Shown in pieces: positions 1 to 6,784 of a stretch of 10,767 bases of DNA. Below the pieces are notes generated by a model. That model saw nothing but the letters and a program-made list of their open reading frames with translations, was not told the DNA's origin and ran no database searches. Every line of letters begins with the position of its first letter. The first letter of the stretch is position 1. The stretch is from Candidatus Sungiibacteriota bacterium (GTDB lineage Bacteria; Patescibacteriota; Minisyncoccia; Sungbacterales; JACQCQ01), in NCBI GenBank assembly GCA_016181565.1, contig JACOZA010000037.1:1-10767 (forward strand), given 5' to 3'. The position numbers and the translations under genes were made by a program.

Positions 1-365
1 CAATAGCGCATTGCCGCCGCTGAATCCCCGTCGATCGACCCGAAATTTCCCTGCCCATCAATTAAGGGATACCTCATAGAAAAATCCTGCGCCATTCTCA
101 CCATTGAGTCATAGACTGCCGTGTCTCCATGCGGATGAAACTTCCCCAGTACCTCGCCAACGACAAGCGCTGATTTGCGGTACTTGGCTTGATGGGTGAG
201 ACCGAGCTTATGCATAGCGAAAAGAATCCGCCGGTGTACCGGCTTCAGCCCGTCGCGGACATCAGGAAGAGCCCGCGCCACAATCACCGACATGGCGTAG
301 TCGAGGTACGACGCTTCCATTTCTTCTACAATTTCCCGCTCTTTGATTGAGCCGATATCAGCCAT
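1..365 (-). CDS. gyrA: DNA gyrase subunit A, N-terminal part (runs off the left edge)
   Basis: Catalytic breakage-reunion subunit of the type IIA topoisomerase that introduces negative supercoils in the cytoplasm. The 121 complete codons give the classical GyrA/ParC N-terminus: an acidic start, LDYAMSVIVARALPDVRDGL at residues 21-40, then KPVHRRIL, the quinolone-pocket stretch GKFHPHGDTAVYD near 74-86 and GNFGSIDGDSAAAMRY at 107-121. Thr82 and Asp86 align with E. coli Ser83 and Asp87. Tyr121, the last full codon (positions 3-5), aligns with the catalytic Tyr122 of E. coli. The first two bases of the next codon are TG, so the following residue is Cys or Trp, where Thr is usual. The start ATG has no clear Shine-Dalgarno. 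It follows the hypothetical gene by 48 bp on the same strand, so probably shares its operon. GyrA rather than ParC is inferred from general resemblance; the C-terminal domain that would settle it is outside the window. Confidence 0.93.
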   Translation of the reverse strand, partial: MADIGSIKEREIVEEMEASYLDYAMSVIVARALPDVRDGLKPVHRRILFAMHKLGLTHQAKYRKSALVVGEVLGKFHPHGDTAVYDSMVRMAQDFSMRYPLIDGQGNFGSIDGDSAAAMRY

Positions 366-375
366 ACACCAACGA

Positions 376-400
376 AATCCTAAGCACTAATTCCTAAGCA
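376..400 (-). repeat. Short direct repeat upstream of gyrA (AGGAAT-type)
   Basis: On the minus strand the 48-bp gap before gyrA contains two copies of TGCTTAGGA 14 bp apart (positions 392-400 and 378-386). The unit TAGGAATTAG resembles the AGGAAT-rich strings found after ftsH (4789-4826) and inside recG (10151-10186). The second copy contains TAGGAT, which could serve as a weak -10 box for gyrA. Confidence 0.5.
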
Positions 401-413
401 GTAAAACTATAAA

Positions 414-866
414 CTAGAAATTTCCCTGCGAGACGTCTCTGAAAGTTTTACCCATCAAAGCCAGATTAAATCGCACGATATCCGCGGCGGTACGGAAGAA
501 ACTCCCCAAAGCCGAAGGTTCTTCAAGCGGCGGCTTTTCCCTTGCCGCCGGTGATGGTTGCGGTTCCTCCGCTGTTTTGACCGGATCCGCGCCCGAGCCG
601 ATAACCTTCAGTGAATCCACCACGCCGCGGATGGCTGCGCTAAACGATGCTGGAGCCGGGGAGACCTCGCCCGCAGCGCTTTTTTCTTTCTCAATACTGC
701 TGCTAGTAGAAAGCGCCGCCAACTGGCGTGAAATATTTTGCACCCAGAAAACTATCAGAAGCCCAGCCAGCACCGCTGTGACAGCGATAGTAATTGCCCA
801 ACGAGTTGGTTCGGGCTGTTGGCGAATGCGTTCGATTAAGTTTTTGCGGCTCGCGTCTTCCGGCAT
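414..866 (-). CDS. Hypothetical single-pass membrane protein (150 aa)
   Basis: I do not recognise a family. The protein starts with a charged cytoplasmic-type segment (residues 1-22, several Arg/Lys/Glu), followed by one hydrophobic helix at about 23-43 (WAITIAVTAVLAGLLIVFWV), a short segment rich in Ser/Ala, a low-complexity Pro/Ala/Glu linker (about 66-118), and a final amphipathic stretch (120-145). By the positive-inside rule the N-terminus would be cytoplasmic and the linker outside; this is inference. It lies 6 bp downstream of the MBL hydrolase stop codon and 48 bp before gyrA, so it is almost certainly cotranscribed with both. No Shine-Dalgarno precedes the ATG, which suggests translational coupling to the upstream gene. 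The tight operon spacing and the coherent domain layout argue that it is a real gene rather than an antisense shadow. Confidence 0.75.
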   Translation of the reverse strand: MPEDASRKNLIERIRQQPEPTRWAITIAVTAVLAGLLIVFWVQNISRQLAALSTSSSIEKEKSAAGEVSPAPASFSAAIRGVVDSLKVIGSGADPVKTAEEPQPSPAAREKPPLEEPSALGSFFRTAADIVRFNLALMGKTFRDVSQGNF

Positions 867-872
867 AGCGGG

Positions 873-1517
873 TCAGGCGGTCTTTAACACGACCACGCGT
901 GTGGTTCCCGTTTCGGGGAGATCTTTCTTTTTCAGCGTCAAGCGATCTTCGGGAGCCAATTGTTTGACTCCCATTTCTTTCAAGAACGTCTCGACACCAT
1001 CCAGCTTGACCTTCAAACCCGGAATAGCATAGTGCATAGGAATCACGATCTTGGGCTCGATGGCGCTGACAACCTCGGCCGCTGTTTCGGCGTCAATCGT
1101 ATATGTTCCGCCCACAGGAACAAAGAGAATATCAACTTCACCAATCGCGTCGACTGTCTCCGGCCGAATCTTTTCTTCGCCGAAATCCCCGAGATGCGCC
1201 AAGCGTATGTCTTCCATCTCAATCACGTAGACCGTGTTGCGTCCGCGCTCTTTACCCTCTTTAGCGTCATGGAAAGTCGAAATGCCTGTAATCGCGACGT
1301 CTTTAATTTCGTAGTCGCCCGGCCCGCGGACGACAAACGCGCCTTCGGGAATGGTTTCGACGTTATTGTGGTCAAAGTGCTCATGCGTCACGACAACAAT
1401 CTCCGCCTTGAAGCGAGGCGGAGTAAGTCCGATTTCCTTCCTGTAGGGGTCGGTGACAACCACCAACTCCCCGGACTGAATCTTAAAACAGGATTGCCCG
1501 TACCAACTGATGACCAT
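873..1517 (-). CDS. MBL-fold metal-dependent hydrolase, UlaG/COG2220-like
   Basis: Small cytoplasmic metallo-beta-lactamase-fold hydrolase of 214 aa, without a signal peptide. Residues 44-51 carry the defining H-x-H-x-D-H motif (THEHFDHN: His45, His47, Asp49, His50). His108 and Asp111 in LAHLGD and His162 in IPMHY complete a dinuclear metal site. The segment VPVGGTYTID (133-142) followed by EAV-type helix and EPKIVIPMHY is typical of the COG2220 'L-ascorbate-6-phosphate lactonase-like' group. Members of this group are poorly characterised and the substrate cannot be told from sequence; the name UlaG should not be taken as a function. It is the first gene of the operon with the one-TM protein and gyrA. 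GGTGAG lies a few bases upstream of the ATG and may act as a ribosome-binding site. A clear promoter lies at 1561-1589. Confidence 0.9.
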   Translation of the reverse strand: MVISWYGQSCFKIQSGELVVVTDPYRKEIGLTPPRFKAEIVVVTHEHFDHNNVETIPEGAFVVRGPGDYEIKDVAITGISTFHDAKEGKERGRNTVYVIEMEDIRLAHLGDFGEEKIRPETVDAIGEVDILFVPVGGTYTIDAETAAEVVSAIEPKIVIPMHYAIPGLKVKLDGVETFLKEMGVKQLAPEDRLTLKKKDLPETGTTRVVVLKTA

Positions 1518-1560
1518 ATCTCACCAAATCCCAGATGCCAAAACTTAAATTACAGAGTCA

Positions 1561-1589
1561 ATTATAGCATTTTCGAGGCCGATGTTAAA
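1561..1589 (-). promoter_or_regulatory. Promoter of the MBL-hypothetical-gyrA operon
   Basis: Minus strand: a perfect TATAAT (1566 to 1561) preceded by TGC, giving an extended -10, with a weak -35 TTTAAC (1589 to 1584) at 17 bp spacing. The predicted transcription start is near 1554, about 37 nt before the MBL ATG. Confidence 0.65.
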
Positions 1590-1655
1590 GGCCGAAGAGG
1601 GGCAGAAATGGAGCTAAAGGCTCCCAAAGCTAACGATAGTCTTCGGCGACTGCTC

Positions 1656-1684
1656 TTGCGAAAATTGCCTTTGTTCTTTATAGT
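1656..1684 (+). promoter_or_regulatory. Promoter of rpsA
   Basis: Plus strand: TTGCGA (1656-1661), 17-bp spacer, TATAGT (1679-1684). The predicted start near 1691 leaves only about a 16-nt leader before the rpsA ATG. This promoter is back-to-back with the one at 1561-1589, about 70 bp apart. Confidence 0.55.
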
Positions 1685-1706
1685 AGGCAAGGTCTAGCGC
1701 GTATTT

Positions 1707-2915
1707 ATGATGCAGAACGAAAACGGAGACAATACGGAAACAAAGCTGGGGGTAGTCATTGAGAAGCCCAAGCATCCCATGGAGCAGCTTTTGAAATCGC
1801 GAAGCGGCGAGTTTTTCAGTATGCCTAAGGCTGGTGACATTGTTGAGGGCGTCGCCATCGAAAAACGCGGCGCGAAATTGTTTGTCGACCTGGGAAACCA
1901 GGGGACCGGCGTCGTCTACGGCCGCGAATATTACGAGGCGCAAGACATCATCAAGAACATCGACGTTGGGAGCCCCGTCACCGCCAAAGTCGTGGAGCTT
2001 GACAATGAGGAAGGGTACATCGAATTGTCGCTCCGCGAGGCTGGCCGCGAGAAAAACTGGCGAGATTTGAAAGAGAAAATGCAAACCGGGGAAGTGCTCT
2101 CGGTTGTCGTCAAAGAGGCGAACCGCGGGGGCCTCATTCTCGAGTTAAACAGCGTCCGGGGGTTCCTGCCGGTGTCGCAACTTTCCATGAAACATTACCC
2201 CCGAGTTGAAAATGGAGACAAAGAGAAAATCTTTGAGGAGCTGCAGAAATTCGTCGGAACAGAGTTGAAGGTCAAAATCCTTGATGTGAATCCTTACGAA
2301 GATAAGCTGATATTCTCGGAGCGAGGCAGCGACTCGGATGAGGTGAAAGAGCGCCTCGACAAATACAAGATCGGCGAGGTGGTGGAGGGCGAAGTGACGG
2401 GGGTGGTTAACTTCGGCGCCTTCATGAAGTTTGACGAAGGCCTCGAGGGACTAATCCATATTTCGGAAATCGATTGGCAGCTGATTGAGGATCCGAAGGC
2501 GGTATTGAAAGTAGGGGAGAAACGCCGGGCCAAAATCATCGACATCGAGGGCGATAAAATTTCTCTGTCGCTGAAAGCCTTGCGGCCCGATCCCTGGATT
2601 GCAGCAGCCGAAAAGTATTCGAAAGGATCGCTGATCAACGGCAAAGCCACAAAATTCAACCCTTTCGGAGCCTTCGTCCAAATCGAAGACTCGGTTCAGG
2701 GACTGGCGCACATTTCGGAATTCGGCACAGAATCAAAAATGAAAGAAACGCTCGAGCTCGGTAAAAGTTACGATTTTAGGGTGCTCTCCATCGACCCGAA
2801 AGAACACCGGCTTTCTCTTTCGCTGAATCTACACGCTCCCGAAGAAGCGGCGCCGACCGCCGCCAGCACCGAGGCGCCCAAGAGCGCGGACCTCGAAGAA
2901 AAACCGGCTGTCTAA
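1707..2915 (+). CDS. rpsA: 30S ribosomal protein S1, four S1 domains
   Basis: RNA-binding ribosomal protein that helps place mRNA on the 30S subunit. The 402-aa protein has four S1 (OB-fold) repeats at about residues 42-111, 127-205, 223-291 and 307-375. The third and fourth carry the clearest signatures (GVVNFGAFMKFDEGLEGLIH and NPFGAFVQIEDSVQGLAH, each followed by ISE). A charged N-terminal extension of about 40 residues and an Ala/Pro/Glu-rich tail (378-402) flank them. E. coli S1 has six domains; four is usual outside Proteobacteria. Two adjacent ATGs (1707 and 1710) are possible starts, and neither has a good Shine-Dalgarno; an in-frame ATG at 1779 would still keep all domains. No intrinsic terminator is evident before ftsH, so partial cotranscription is possible. 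Confidence 0.9.
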   Translation: MMQNENGDNTETKLGVVIEKPKHPMEQLLKSRSGEFFSMPKAGDIVEGVAIEKRGAKLFVDLGNQGTGVVYGREYYEAQDIIKNIDVGSPVTAKVVELDNEEGYIELSLREAGREKNWRDLKEKMQTGEVLSVVVKEANRGGLILELNSVRGFLPVSQLSMKHYPRVENGDKEKIFEELQKFVGTELKVKILDVNPYEDKLIFSERGSDSDEVKERLDKYKIGEVVEGEVTGVVNFGAFMKFDEGLEGLIHISEIDWQLIEDPKAVLKVGEKRRAKIIDIEGDKISLSLKALRPDPWIAAAEKYSKGSLINGKATKFNPFGAFVQIEDSVQGLAHISEFGTESKMKETLELGKSYDFRVLSIDPKEHRLSLSLNLHAPEEAAPTAASTEAPKSADLEEKPAV

Positions 2916-2970
2916 TTTATCTTATCCTGAATAAACTCGCAAAAAATTAATCAAAGTTCTACTGCCCAAT

Positions 2971-4791
2971 ATGCGCCAACTTTCGAAACAATTCATCTAC
3001 GTCTTCCTGATTTTCATGATCCTTTCGGGGCTGTATGCGCTGATTGTGAACCCTTCCCAGCAAAAGAAAGAGGTCTCGCTCTCCGAACTTGTGCTCCAAA
3101 TCAACGACGGGAAAATCGAGAAAATTGTCGTGCAAGATAACGACCTCGAAGCCGTAATGAAAGACGGCGGCCTTGAGACCTCGCACAAGGAATCAGAATC
3201 CGGCATCACTGAAACGTTAAAAAACTACGGCGTGGATCCGGAAAAACTGAAAGCCGTGCAGCTCGACGTGAAAGGGACGAGCGCCTTGAACATCTGGCTC
3301 GGCATTATTCTCCCGATCGCCGGACCGGTACTGCTCATTGCTTTTTTCATCTGGTTCTCGGCTCGTCAGCTAAAACAGGGGGGCATGCAAGCGTTTACCT
3401 TCGGGCAGTCGCGGGCGCGCATTATCTCGCCCGATAGCCTAAACGAGCGCGTGCTTTTTAAAGACGTCGCTGGCGCCAAAGAAGCCAAAGAAGAACTGGT
3501 AGAGATTGTTGATTTTCTCCGAAGTCCGAAGAAGTTTTTCGATATTGGCGCGCGGATTCCGCGGGGAGTGCTTTTGATGGGAGCGCCGGGAACCGGGAAA
3601 ACGCTGCTCGCTCGGGCGGTAGCCGGAGAAGCGGGCGTTCCTTTCTTTCATATTTCCGGTTCTGAATTTGTGGAGATGTTTGTGGGAATAGGCGCGGCGC
3701 GCGTGCGCGATCTCTTTAAACTGGCCAAAAAAGCAGCGCCGACAATTATTTTCATTGATGAAATAGATGCCGTAGGAAGACACCGAGGCACGGGGCTGGG
3801 CGGGGGACACGATGAACGAGAACAGACCCTGAATCAGATTCTTGTCGAAATGGATGGGTTCGAAACCCACGAGTCGGTTATTGTCATGGCGGCGACCAAC
3901 CGGCCCGATGTTTTAGACCCGGCGCTGCTCCGCCCCGGCCGGTTTGATCGAAGGGTCGTCTTAGATTTGCCCGATTTGGGCGACCGTGAAGCGATTCTGA
4001 AAATTCATTCACTGAACAAAAACTTTGCTGAAGATGTGCAGCTTCGAAAAATTGCGGAGCGGACTCCGGGGTTCTCCGGCGCTGATTTGGCAAACCTGGT
4101 TAACGAAGCGGCGATTCTAGCGGCGCGCTCGGATCGTACAAAAATTTCCCAACTCGATCTTATCAGCTCGATTGAAAAAGTGCTCCTGGGCCCCGAACGG
4201 AAAAGTCACCTGCTCACCCCGAAGGAAAAAGAAATCTCTGCGTACCACGAAGCGGGGCATGCGCTTGTCGCGGCCACCATTCCCGAGGCTGATCCCGTGC
4301 ATAAGGTCACCATCGTCTCACGCGGGCGAGCGGCAGGATATACCTTGAAGCTGCCGACGGAAGACCGGCACATATTCTCAAAAAAGCATTTCCTGGGGGA
4401 ACTCGCGGTAGCGCTTGGAGGTTACGCCGCAGAGCTCTTAGTGTTTAAAGAACTCACCACCGGCCCCCACAACGACTTGGAAAAAGCCACGGACCTGGCG
4501 CGCGCATTGATTACCAAGTACGGCATGTCCGAGAAAGTTGGGCCGGTGTCCTTCGGAGAGTCTCAAGAAATGGTGTTTCTCGGCAAAGAGCTATCCACTC
4601 CCAAAAACTACTCCGAGGCGACGGCGCAGGTAATTGATTCGGAAGTGAAAAACCTGCTCCTGGACGCGCTGAAGCGCGCCAGGGATATCATCACCCGGCG
4701 CCGCACTATCCTCGAAAAAATCGCGAAAAAACTGATTGAGCAAGAAACTATAGAACAGGAAGAGTTCAACATCTTAGTCTCTGCGGCGTAG
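2971..4791 (+). CDS. ftsH: ATP-dependent zinc metalloprotease FtsH
   Basis: Membrane-anchored hexameric AAA+ protease that extracts and degrades misfolded membrane proteins and short-lived regulators. The 606 residues show the full architecture: TM1 at about 8-26, a short extracytoplasmic domain (27-105), TM2 at about 108-130, then the AAA module with Walker A GAPGTGKT (204-211), pore-loop MFVG (236-239), Walker B FIDEID (261-266), and the second region of homology with Arg321 and Arg324 in LLRPGRFDR. The protease domain has the zinc motif HEAGH (426-430, His426, Glu427, His430) and the third-ligand region GPHNDLEKAT with Asp502. All catalytic residues are present and the length is normal. 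It ends soon after the protease domain, with no long C-terminal tail. The 55-bp gap after rpsA is A+T-rich; no Shine-Dalgarno is seen before the ATG. AUA codons occur at 3688 and 3763, the latter inside Walker B. Confidence 0.97.
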   Translation: MRQLSKQFIYVFLIFMILSGLYALIVNPSQQKKEVSLSELVLQINDGKIEKIVVQDNDLEAVMKDGGLETSHKESESGITETLKNYGVDPEKLKAVQLDVKGTSALNIWLGIILPIAGPVLLIAFFIWFSARQLKQGGMQAFTFGQSRARIISPDSLNERVLFKDVAGAKEAKEELVEIVDFLRSPKKFFDIGARIPRGVLLMGAPGTGKTLLARAVAGEAGVPFFHISGSEFVEMFVGIGAARVRDLFKLAKKAAPTIIFIDEIDAVGRHRGTGLGGGHDEREQTLNQILVEMDGFETHESVIVMAATNRPDVLDPALLRPGRFDRRVVLDLPDLGDREAILKIHSLNKNFAEDVQLRKIAERTPGFSGADLANLVNEAAILAARSDRTKISQLDLISSIEKVLLGPERKSHLLTPKEKEISAYHEAGHALVAATIPEADPVHKVTIVSRGRAAGYTLKLPTEDRHIFSKKHFLGELAVALGGYAAELLVFKELTTGPHNDLEKATDLARALITKYGMSEKVGPVSFGESQEMVFLGKELSTPKNYSEATAQVIDSEVKNLLLDALKRARDIITRRRTILEKIAKKLIEQETIEQEEFNILVSAA

Positions 4792-4826
4792 GAACTGGAA
4801 CTAGGAATAAAGAATCAGGAATCAAG
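4789..4826 (+). repeat. AGGAAT-type short repeat run after ftsH
   Basis: Beginning at the ftsH stop codon, the plus strand holds spaced copies of GGAAC/GGAAT (TAGGAACTGGAACTAGGAAT, then AAAGAATCAGGAATCAAGG). The same purine-rich unit appears on the sense strand before gyrA and inside recG. A second simple pattern, ATTCAT repeated, follows at 4857-4871. No function is known; it looks like a dispersed intergenic repeat. Confidence 0.5.
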
Positions 4827-4857
4827 GGAGGTGGACGAACATCTGTCTTTTGTAGTA

Positions 4858-4886
4858 TTCATAATTCATAACTCTTCGTTCATACT
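4858..4886 (+). promoter_or_regulatory. Possible promoter of the tRNA gene
   Basis: TTCATA (4858-4863), 17-bp spacer, CATACT (4881-4886); each hexamer matches consensus at four of six positions. The predicted start near 4893 falls just before the mature tRNA 5' end at 4896. Weak, but position and spacing fit. Confidence 0.35.
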
Positions 4887-4895
4887 TCAAGACAA

Positions 4896-4970
4896 GCGCG
4901 TGTAGCTCAATGGCAGAGCAGGCGACTTATATTCGCCCGGTTCTAGGTTCAAGTCCTAGCGCGCGCACCA
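4896..4970 (+). tRNA. tRNA-Ile with UAU anticodon (reads AUA)
   Basis: A complete 75-nt cloverleaf can be folded by eye. The acceptor stem GCGCGTG pairs with CGCGCGC (one U-G pair at 6-67), followed by discriminator A and an encoded CCA. The D arm is GCTC/GAGC with loop AATGGCA. The anticodon stem GGCGA/TCGCC encloses the seven-base loop CTTATAT, so bases 34-36 are TAT (4928-4930). The variable loop is CGGTT; the T arm CTAGG/CCTAG has loop TTCAAGT. The anticodon arm closely resembles, from memory, that of E. coli tRNA-Ile2 (same GGCGACT...TCGC), which carries CAU that is modified to lysidine. Here the anticodon is UAU, which reads AUA directly. U36 and A37 fit the requirement for t6A. It is transcribed alone, followed by a strong terminator. 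Confidence 0.93.
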
Positions 4971-4976
4971 AATATC

Positions 4977-5001
4977 AAAAAGAGCCGCAGCGGCTCTTTT
5001 T
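4977..5001 (+). terminator. Intrinsic terminator after the tRNA gene
   Basis: An 11-bp perfect stem (AAAAAGAGCCG / CGGCTCTTTTT) with a three-base loop CAG, ending in five T residues, six bases after the tRNA CCA. The symmetric A and T tracts mean it could also work on the minus strand. Confidence 0.9.
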
Positions 5002-5003
5002 AG

Positions 5004-5032
5004 TTGAGAAACGGGGCGTAATTGGCTAGGAT
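5004..5032 (+). promoter_or_regulatory. Promoter of the GT2 gene, possibly giving a leaderless mRNA
   Basis: TTGAGA (5004-5009; five of six consensus matches), 17-bp spacer, TAGGAT (5027-5032; four of six). The predicted start falls at 5039-5040, on the ATG at 5040. The same TAGGA could instead be read as a Shine-Dalgarno eight bases before the ATG, but then a promoter would have to lie upstream of or inside the terminator. Confidence 0.5.
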
Positions 5033-5039
5033 ACACAAG

Positions 5040-6620
5040 ATGCAAGGAAATGAAAAGTGGTACTTGAAAGCCGCGCATGCGCCGGATTTCCAAAATGCGG
5101 GAGATTGGCGCTTGTACCGTTTTTTTGAAATCATTCCGGGGACGCTGATGTGGGCGACACTCACCGGCACGATCCTGGCGTCATGGCTTTTCCCGGCCGG
5201 CGCGTCATTTTTCATAATCGCCTTCGACGTCTACTGGCTTTTGAAAACTGCCTTTCTCTCGCTCCATCTTCGCTCCACTTTCTCGGAGATGCGGCGAAAT
5301 CTCCGGATCGAATGGCAGAAGGAACTTGAGCGCATCAAGCACTGCCCGCCGGAACTGAAACTTAAAAGCTGGAAGGAAATTCGCCATCTTATCATCATCC
5401 CTTTCTACCTGGAGCCTTACGAAGTTATCGCCGGCGGGCTGACGGCGCTTCTCCAATCACACTACCCGCATGAGCATCTTCTGGTGGTACTCGCGCGCGA
5501 AGAGCGAGCCGGCGATAAATCTCGCGCCATCGCCGAGCGCGCCGAAAAAGAATTCTCCGCGAAGTTTGGCGCGTTCCTTGTCACTCACCATCCCGCTGAT
5601 CTCCCCGGTGAAACGCCTGGTAAGGGCTCTAACGAATCATATGCCGCTAGGGAAGCGGTGAGAAAACTGATCGACACGAAACCAATCCCCCACGAGCATG
5701 TTCTTGTCTCATCTTTCGATGTGGACACGGAAGTCTACCCGGAGTATTTCGGGATTCTTACGTATCATTACCTTACTGCCTCAAAGCCCCTCCGCACTTC
5801 CTTCCAGCCGATTCCGGTTTACAACAACAATATCTGGGACGCTCCGGCCTTCTCACGCGTTGTCGCCACTTCCGGCACGTTCTGGCAGATGATGCAGCAG
5901 GCGCGCCCTGAACGTTTGGCAACTTTTTCATCGCACTCCATGCCGCTGGCGCCGCTCGTTCTTATGAACTACTGGCATACCAACATGGTTTCTGAAGATT
6001 CTCGCATCTTCTGGCAAGCGCTGATTTATTTTGACGGCGATTATTCCGTCATGCCGCTCCATTATCCCGTTTCCATGGACGCCAACCTCGCGGCGACCTG
6101 GTGGCAAACCGCAAAAAACGTCTACAAGCAGCAGCGCCGCTGGATCTGGGGAGTCGAAAATGTGCCGTATTTGCTTTTTGGTTTCGCGAAAAATAAAAAA
6201 ATTCCGCTCAAGAAGAAACTTTACTTCGGTTTCAATCAACTGGAAGGATTCTGGTCCATCGGCACAAACGCCATTATGATCTTTGTCCTTGGCTGGCTTC
6301 CCGTCCTTATCGGCGGGAGCGCTTTCGGGACATCGGTGCTGGCCTATAATCTTCCGCGCGTCACGCGTTGGATTATGGTGTTTGCCATGGTCGGCCTCGT
6401 AACTTCTGCGATTTACTCGCTGAAACTCCTCCCGCCGCGCCCGCCGCACCGCCCCATGCACCACTATTTCTGGATGGCAGTGCAGTGGCTCTTGATTCCT
6501 GCGACGCTCATCGGTTTTGGCTCCATTCCGGGCATTGACGCCATCACGCGCCTCGCGCTCGGCAAGTATATGGGATTTTGGGTCACGCCTAAAAGCCGGC
6601 TTACCAAAGATATTTCATAA
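5040..6620 (+). CDS. Membrane-bound GT2-family (cellulose-synthase-like) glycosyltransferase
   Basis: Integral membrane glycosyltransferase, probably building a cell-surface polysaccharide from nucleotide sugars on the cytoplasmic face. From the ATG at 5040 it has 526 aa; a TTG at 5022 would add six residues but lies upstream of the predicted transcription start. Two N-terminal TM segments (about 32-51 and 55-75) precede a GT-A domain with IIIPFYLEPYEV (118-129), the DxD-like FDVDT (226-230), the acceptor/catalytic ED pair (319-320, SEDSRIF) and QQRRW (364-368), which matches the QxxRW motif of processive beta-glycosyltransferases. Three further TM segments follow (about 406-426, 444-464, 477-496). 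The first aspartate usually seen after the second beta strand is not obvious: that stretch reads VVLAREERAGD. The product and sugar cannot be told. It is convergent to the PaaX-like gene; no convincing terminator follows besides the palindrome at 6697. Confidence 0.82.
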   Translation: MQGNEKWYLKAAHAPDFQNAGDWRLYRFFEIIPGTLMWATLTGTILASWLFPAGASFFIIAFDVYWLLKTAFLSLHLRSTFSEMRRNLRIEWQKELERIKHCPPELKLKSWKEIRHLIIIPFYLEPYEVIAGGLTALLQSHYPHEHLLVVLAREERAGDKSRAIAERAEKEFSAKFGAFLVTHHPADLPGETPGKGSNESYAAREAVRKLIDTKPIPHEHVLVSSFDVDTEVYPEYFGILTYHYLTASKPLRTSFQPIPVYNNNIWDAPAFSRVVATSGTFWQMMQQARPERLATFSSHSMPLAPLVLMNYWHTNMVSEDSRIFWQALIYFDGDYSVMPLHYPVSMDANLAATWWQTAKNVYKQQRRWIWGVENVPYLLFGFAKNKKIPLKKKLYFGFNQLEGFWSIGTNAIMIFVLGWLPVLIGGSAFGTSVLAYNLPRVTRWIMVFAMVGLVTSAIYSLKLLPPRPPHRPMHHYFWMAVQWLLIPATLIGFGSIPGIDAITRLALGKYMGFWVTPKSRLTKDIS

Positions 6621-6696
6621 AAACTAACCTCCTTATCCGCGGCAAGGCGCAGAAAGATAGGCTCTGCAGCAGACATTGTATTTTTTCTAAATCCAC

Positions 6697-6734
6697 ATAC
6701 ACATATTACACACTATAGTGTGTAATATGTGTAT
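6697..6734. repeat. Perfect 38-bp palindrome, copy A
   Basis: Every one of the 19 base pairs of the dyad centred between 6715 and 6716 matches. The left arm reads ATACACATATTACACACTA and the right arm is its exact reverse complement, with core ACACTATAGTGT. It sits between the convergent GT2 and PaaX-like genes, so it is not an obvious promoter site for either. It matches copy B (7352-7389) at 35 of 38 positions. It could be a regulator-binding site, a cassette boundary, or an RNA hairpin. Confidence 0.9.
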
Positions 6735-6784
6735 TGGCTTTATCTACCACCGCAGAAAACCGCGAGCATAAGCCCGTGGAAGCT

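Noticed and set aside
1570..1640. Short direct repeats (AGGCCGA, AGCTAA) between the divergent promoters
   Set aside because: Six to seven bases, imperfectly placed; consistent with chance in 70 bp.
960..1697. Plus-strand open frame of 245 codons opposite the MBL gene
   Set aside because: Antisense to a gene with clear catalytic motifs; the translation has no recognisable domain and no start context.
1614..2084. Minus-strand open frame opposite the start of rpsA
   Set aside because: Antisense shadow of S1 codons; it would overlap the divergent promoter region and shows no domain.
4825..4902. Strong Shine-Dalgarno-like AGGGAGGTGG upstream of the tRNA
   Set aside because: No ATG at suitable distance; the only frame is a GTG overlapping the site that runs 24 codons into the tRNA gene.
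5928..6464. Minus-strand open frame of 178 codons opposite the GT2 gene
   Set aside because: Mirror of a G+C-rich coding region; composition rich in Arg/His/Asp/Pro and no motif.
6464..6676. Minus-strand open frame of 70 codons starting just past palindrome A
   Set aside because: The position after a possible operator is tempting, but most of it is antisense to the GT2 gene and the protein has no recognisable features. A good Shine-Dalgarno (AAGGAGG at about 6626-6632, minus) precedes an ATG that yields only five codons.
6649..6686. Weak hairpin GCAGA/TCTGC followed by a T run after the GT2 gene
   Set aside because: Only a 5-bp stem, with the T run more than ten bases away; not convincing as a terminator.
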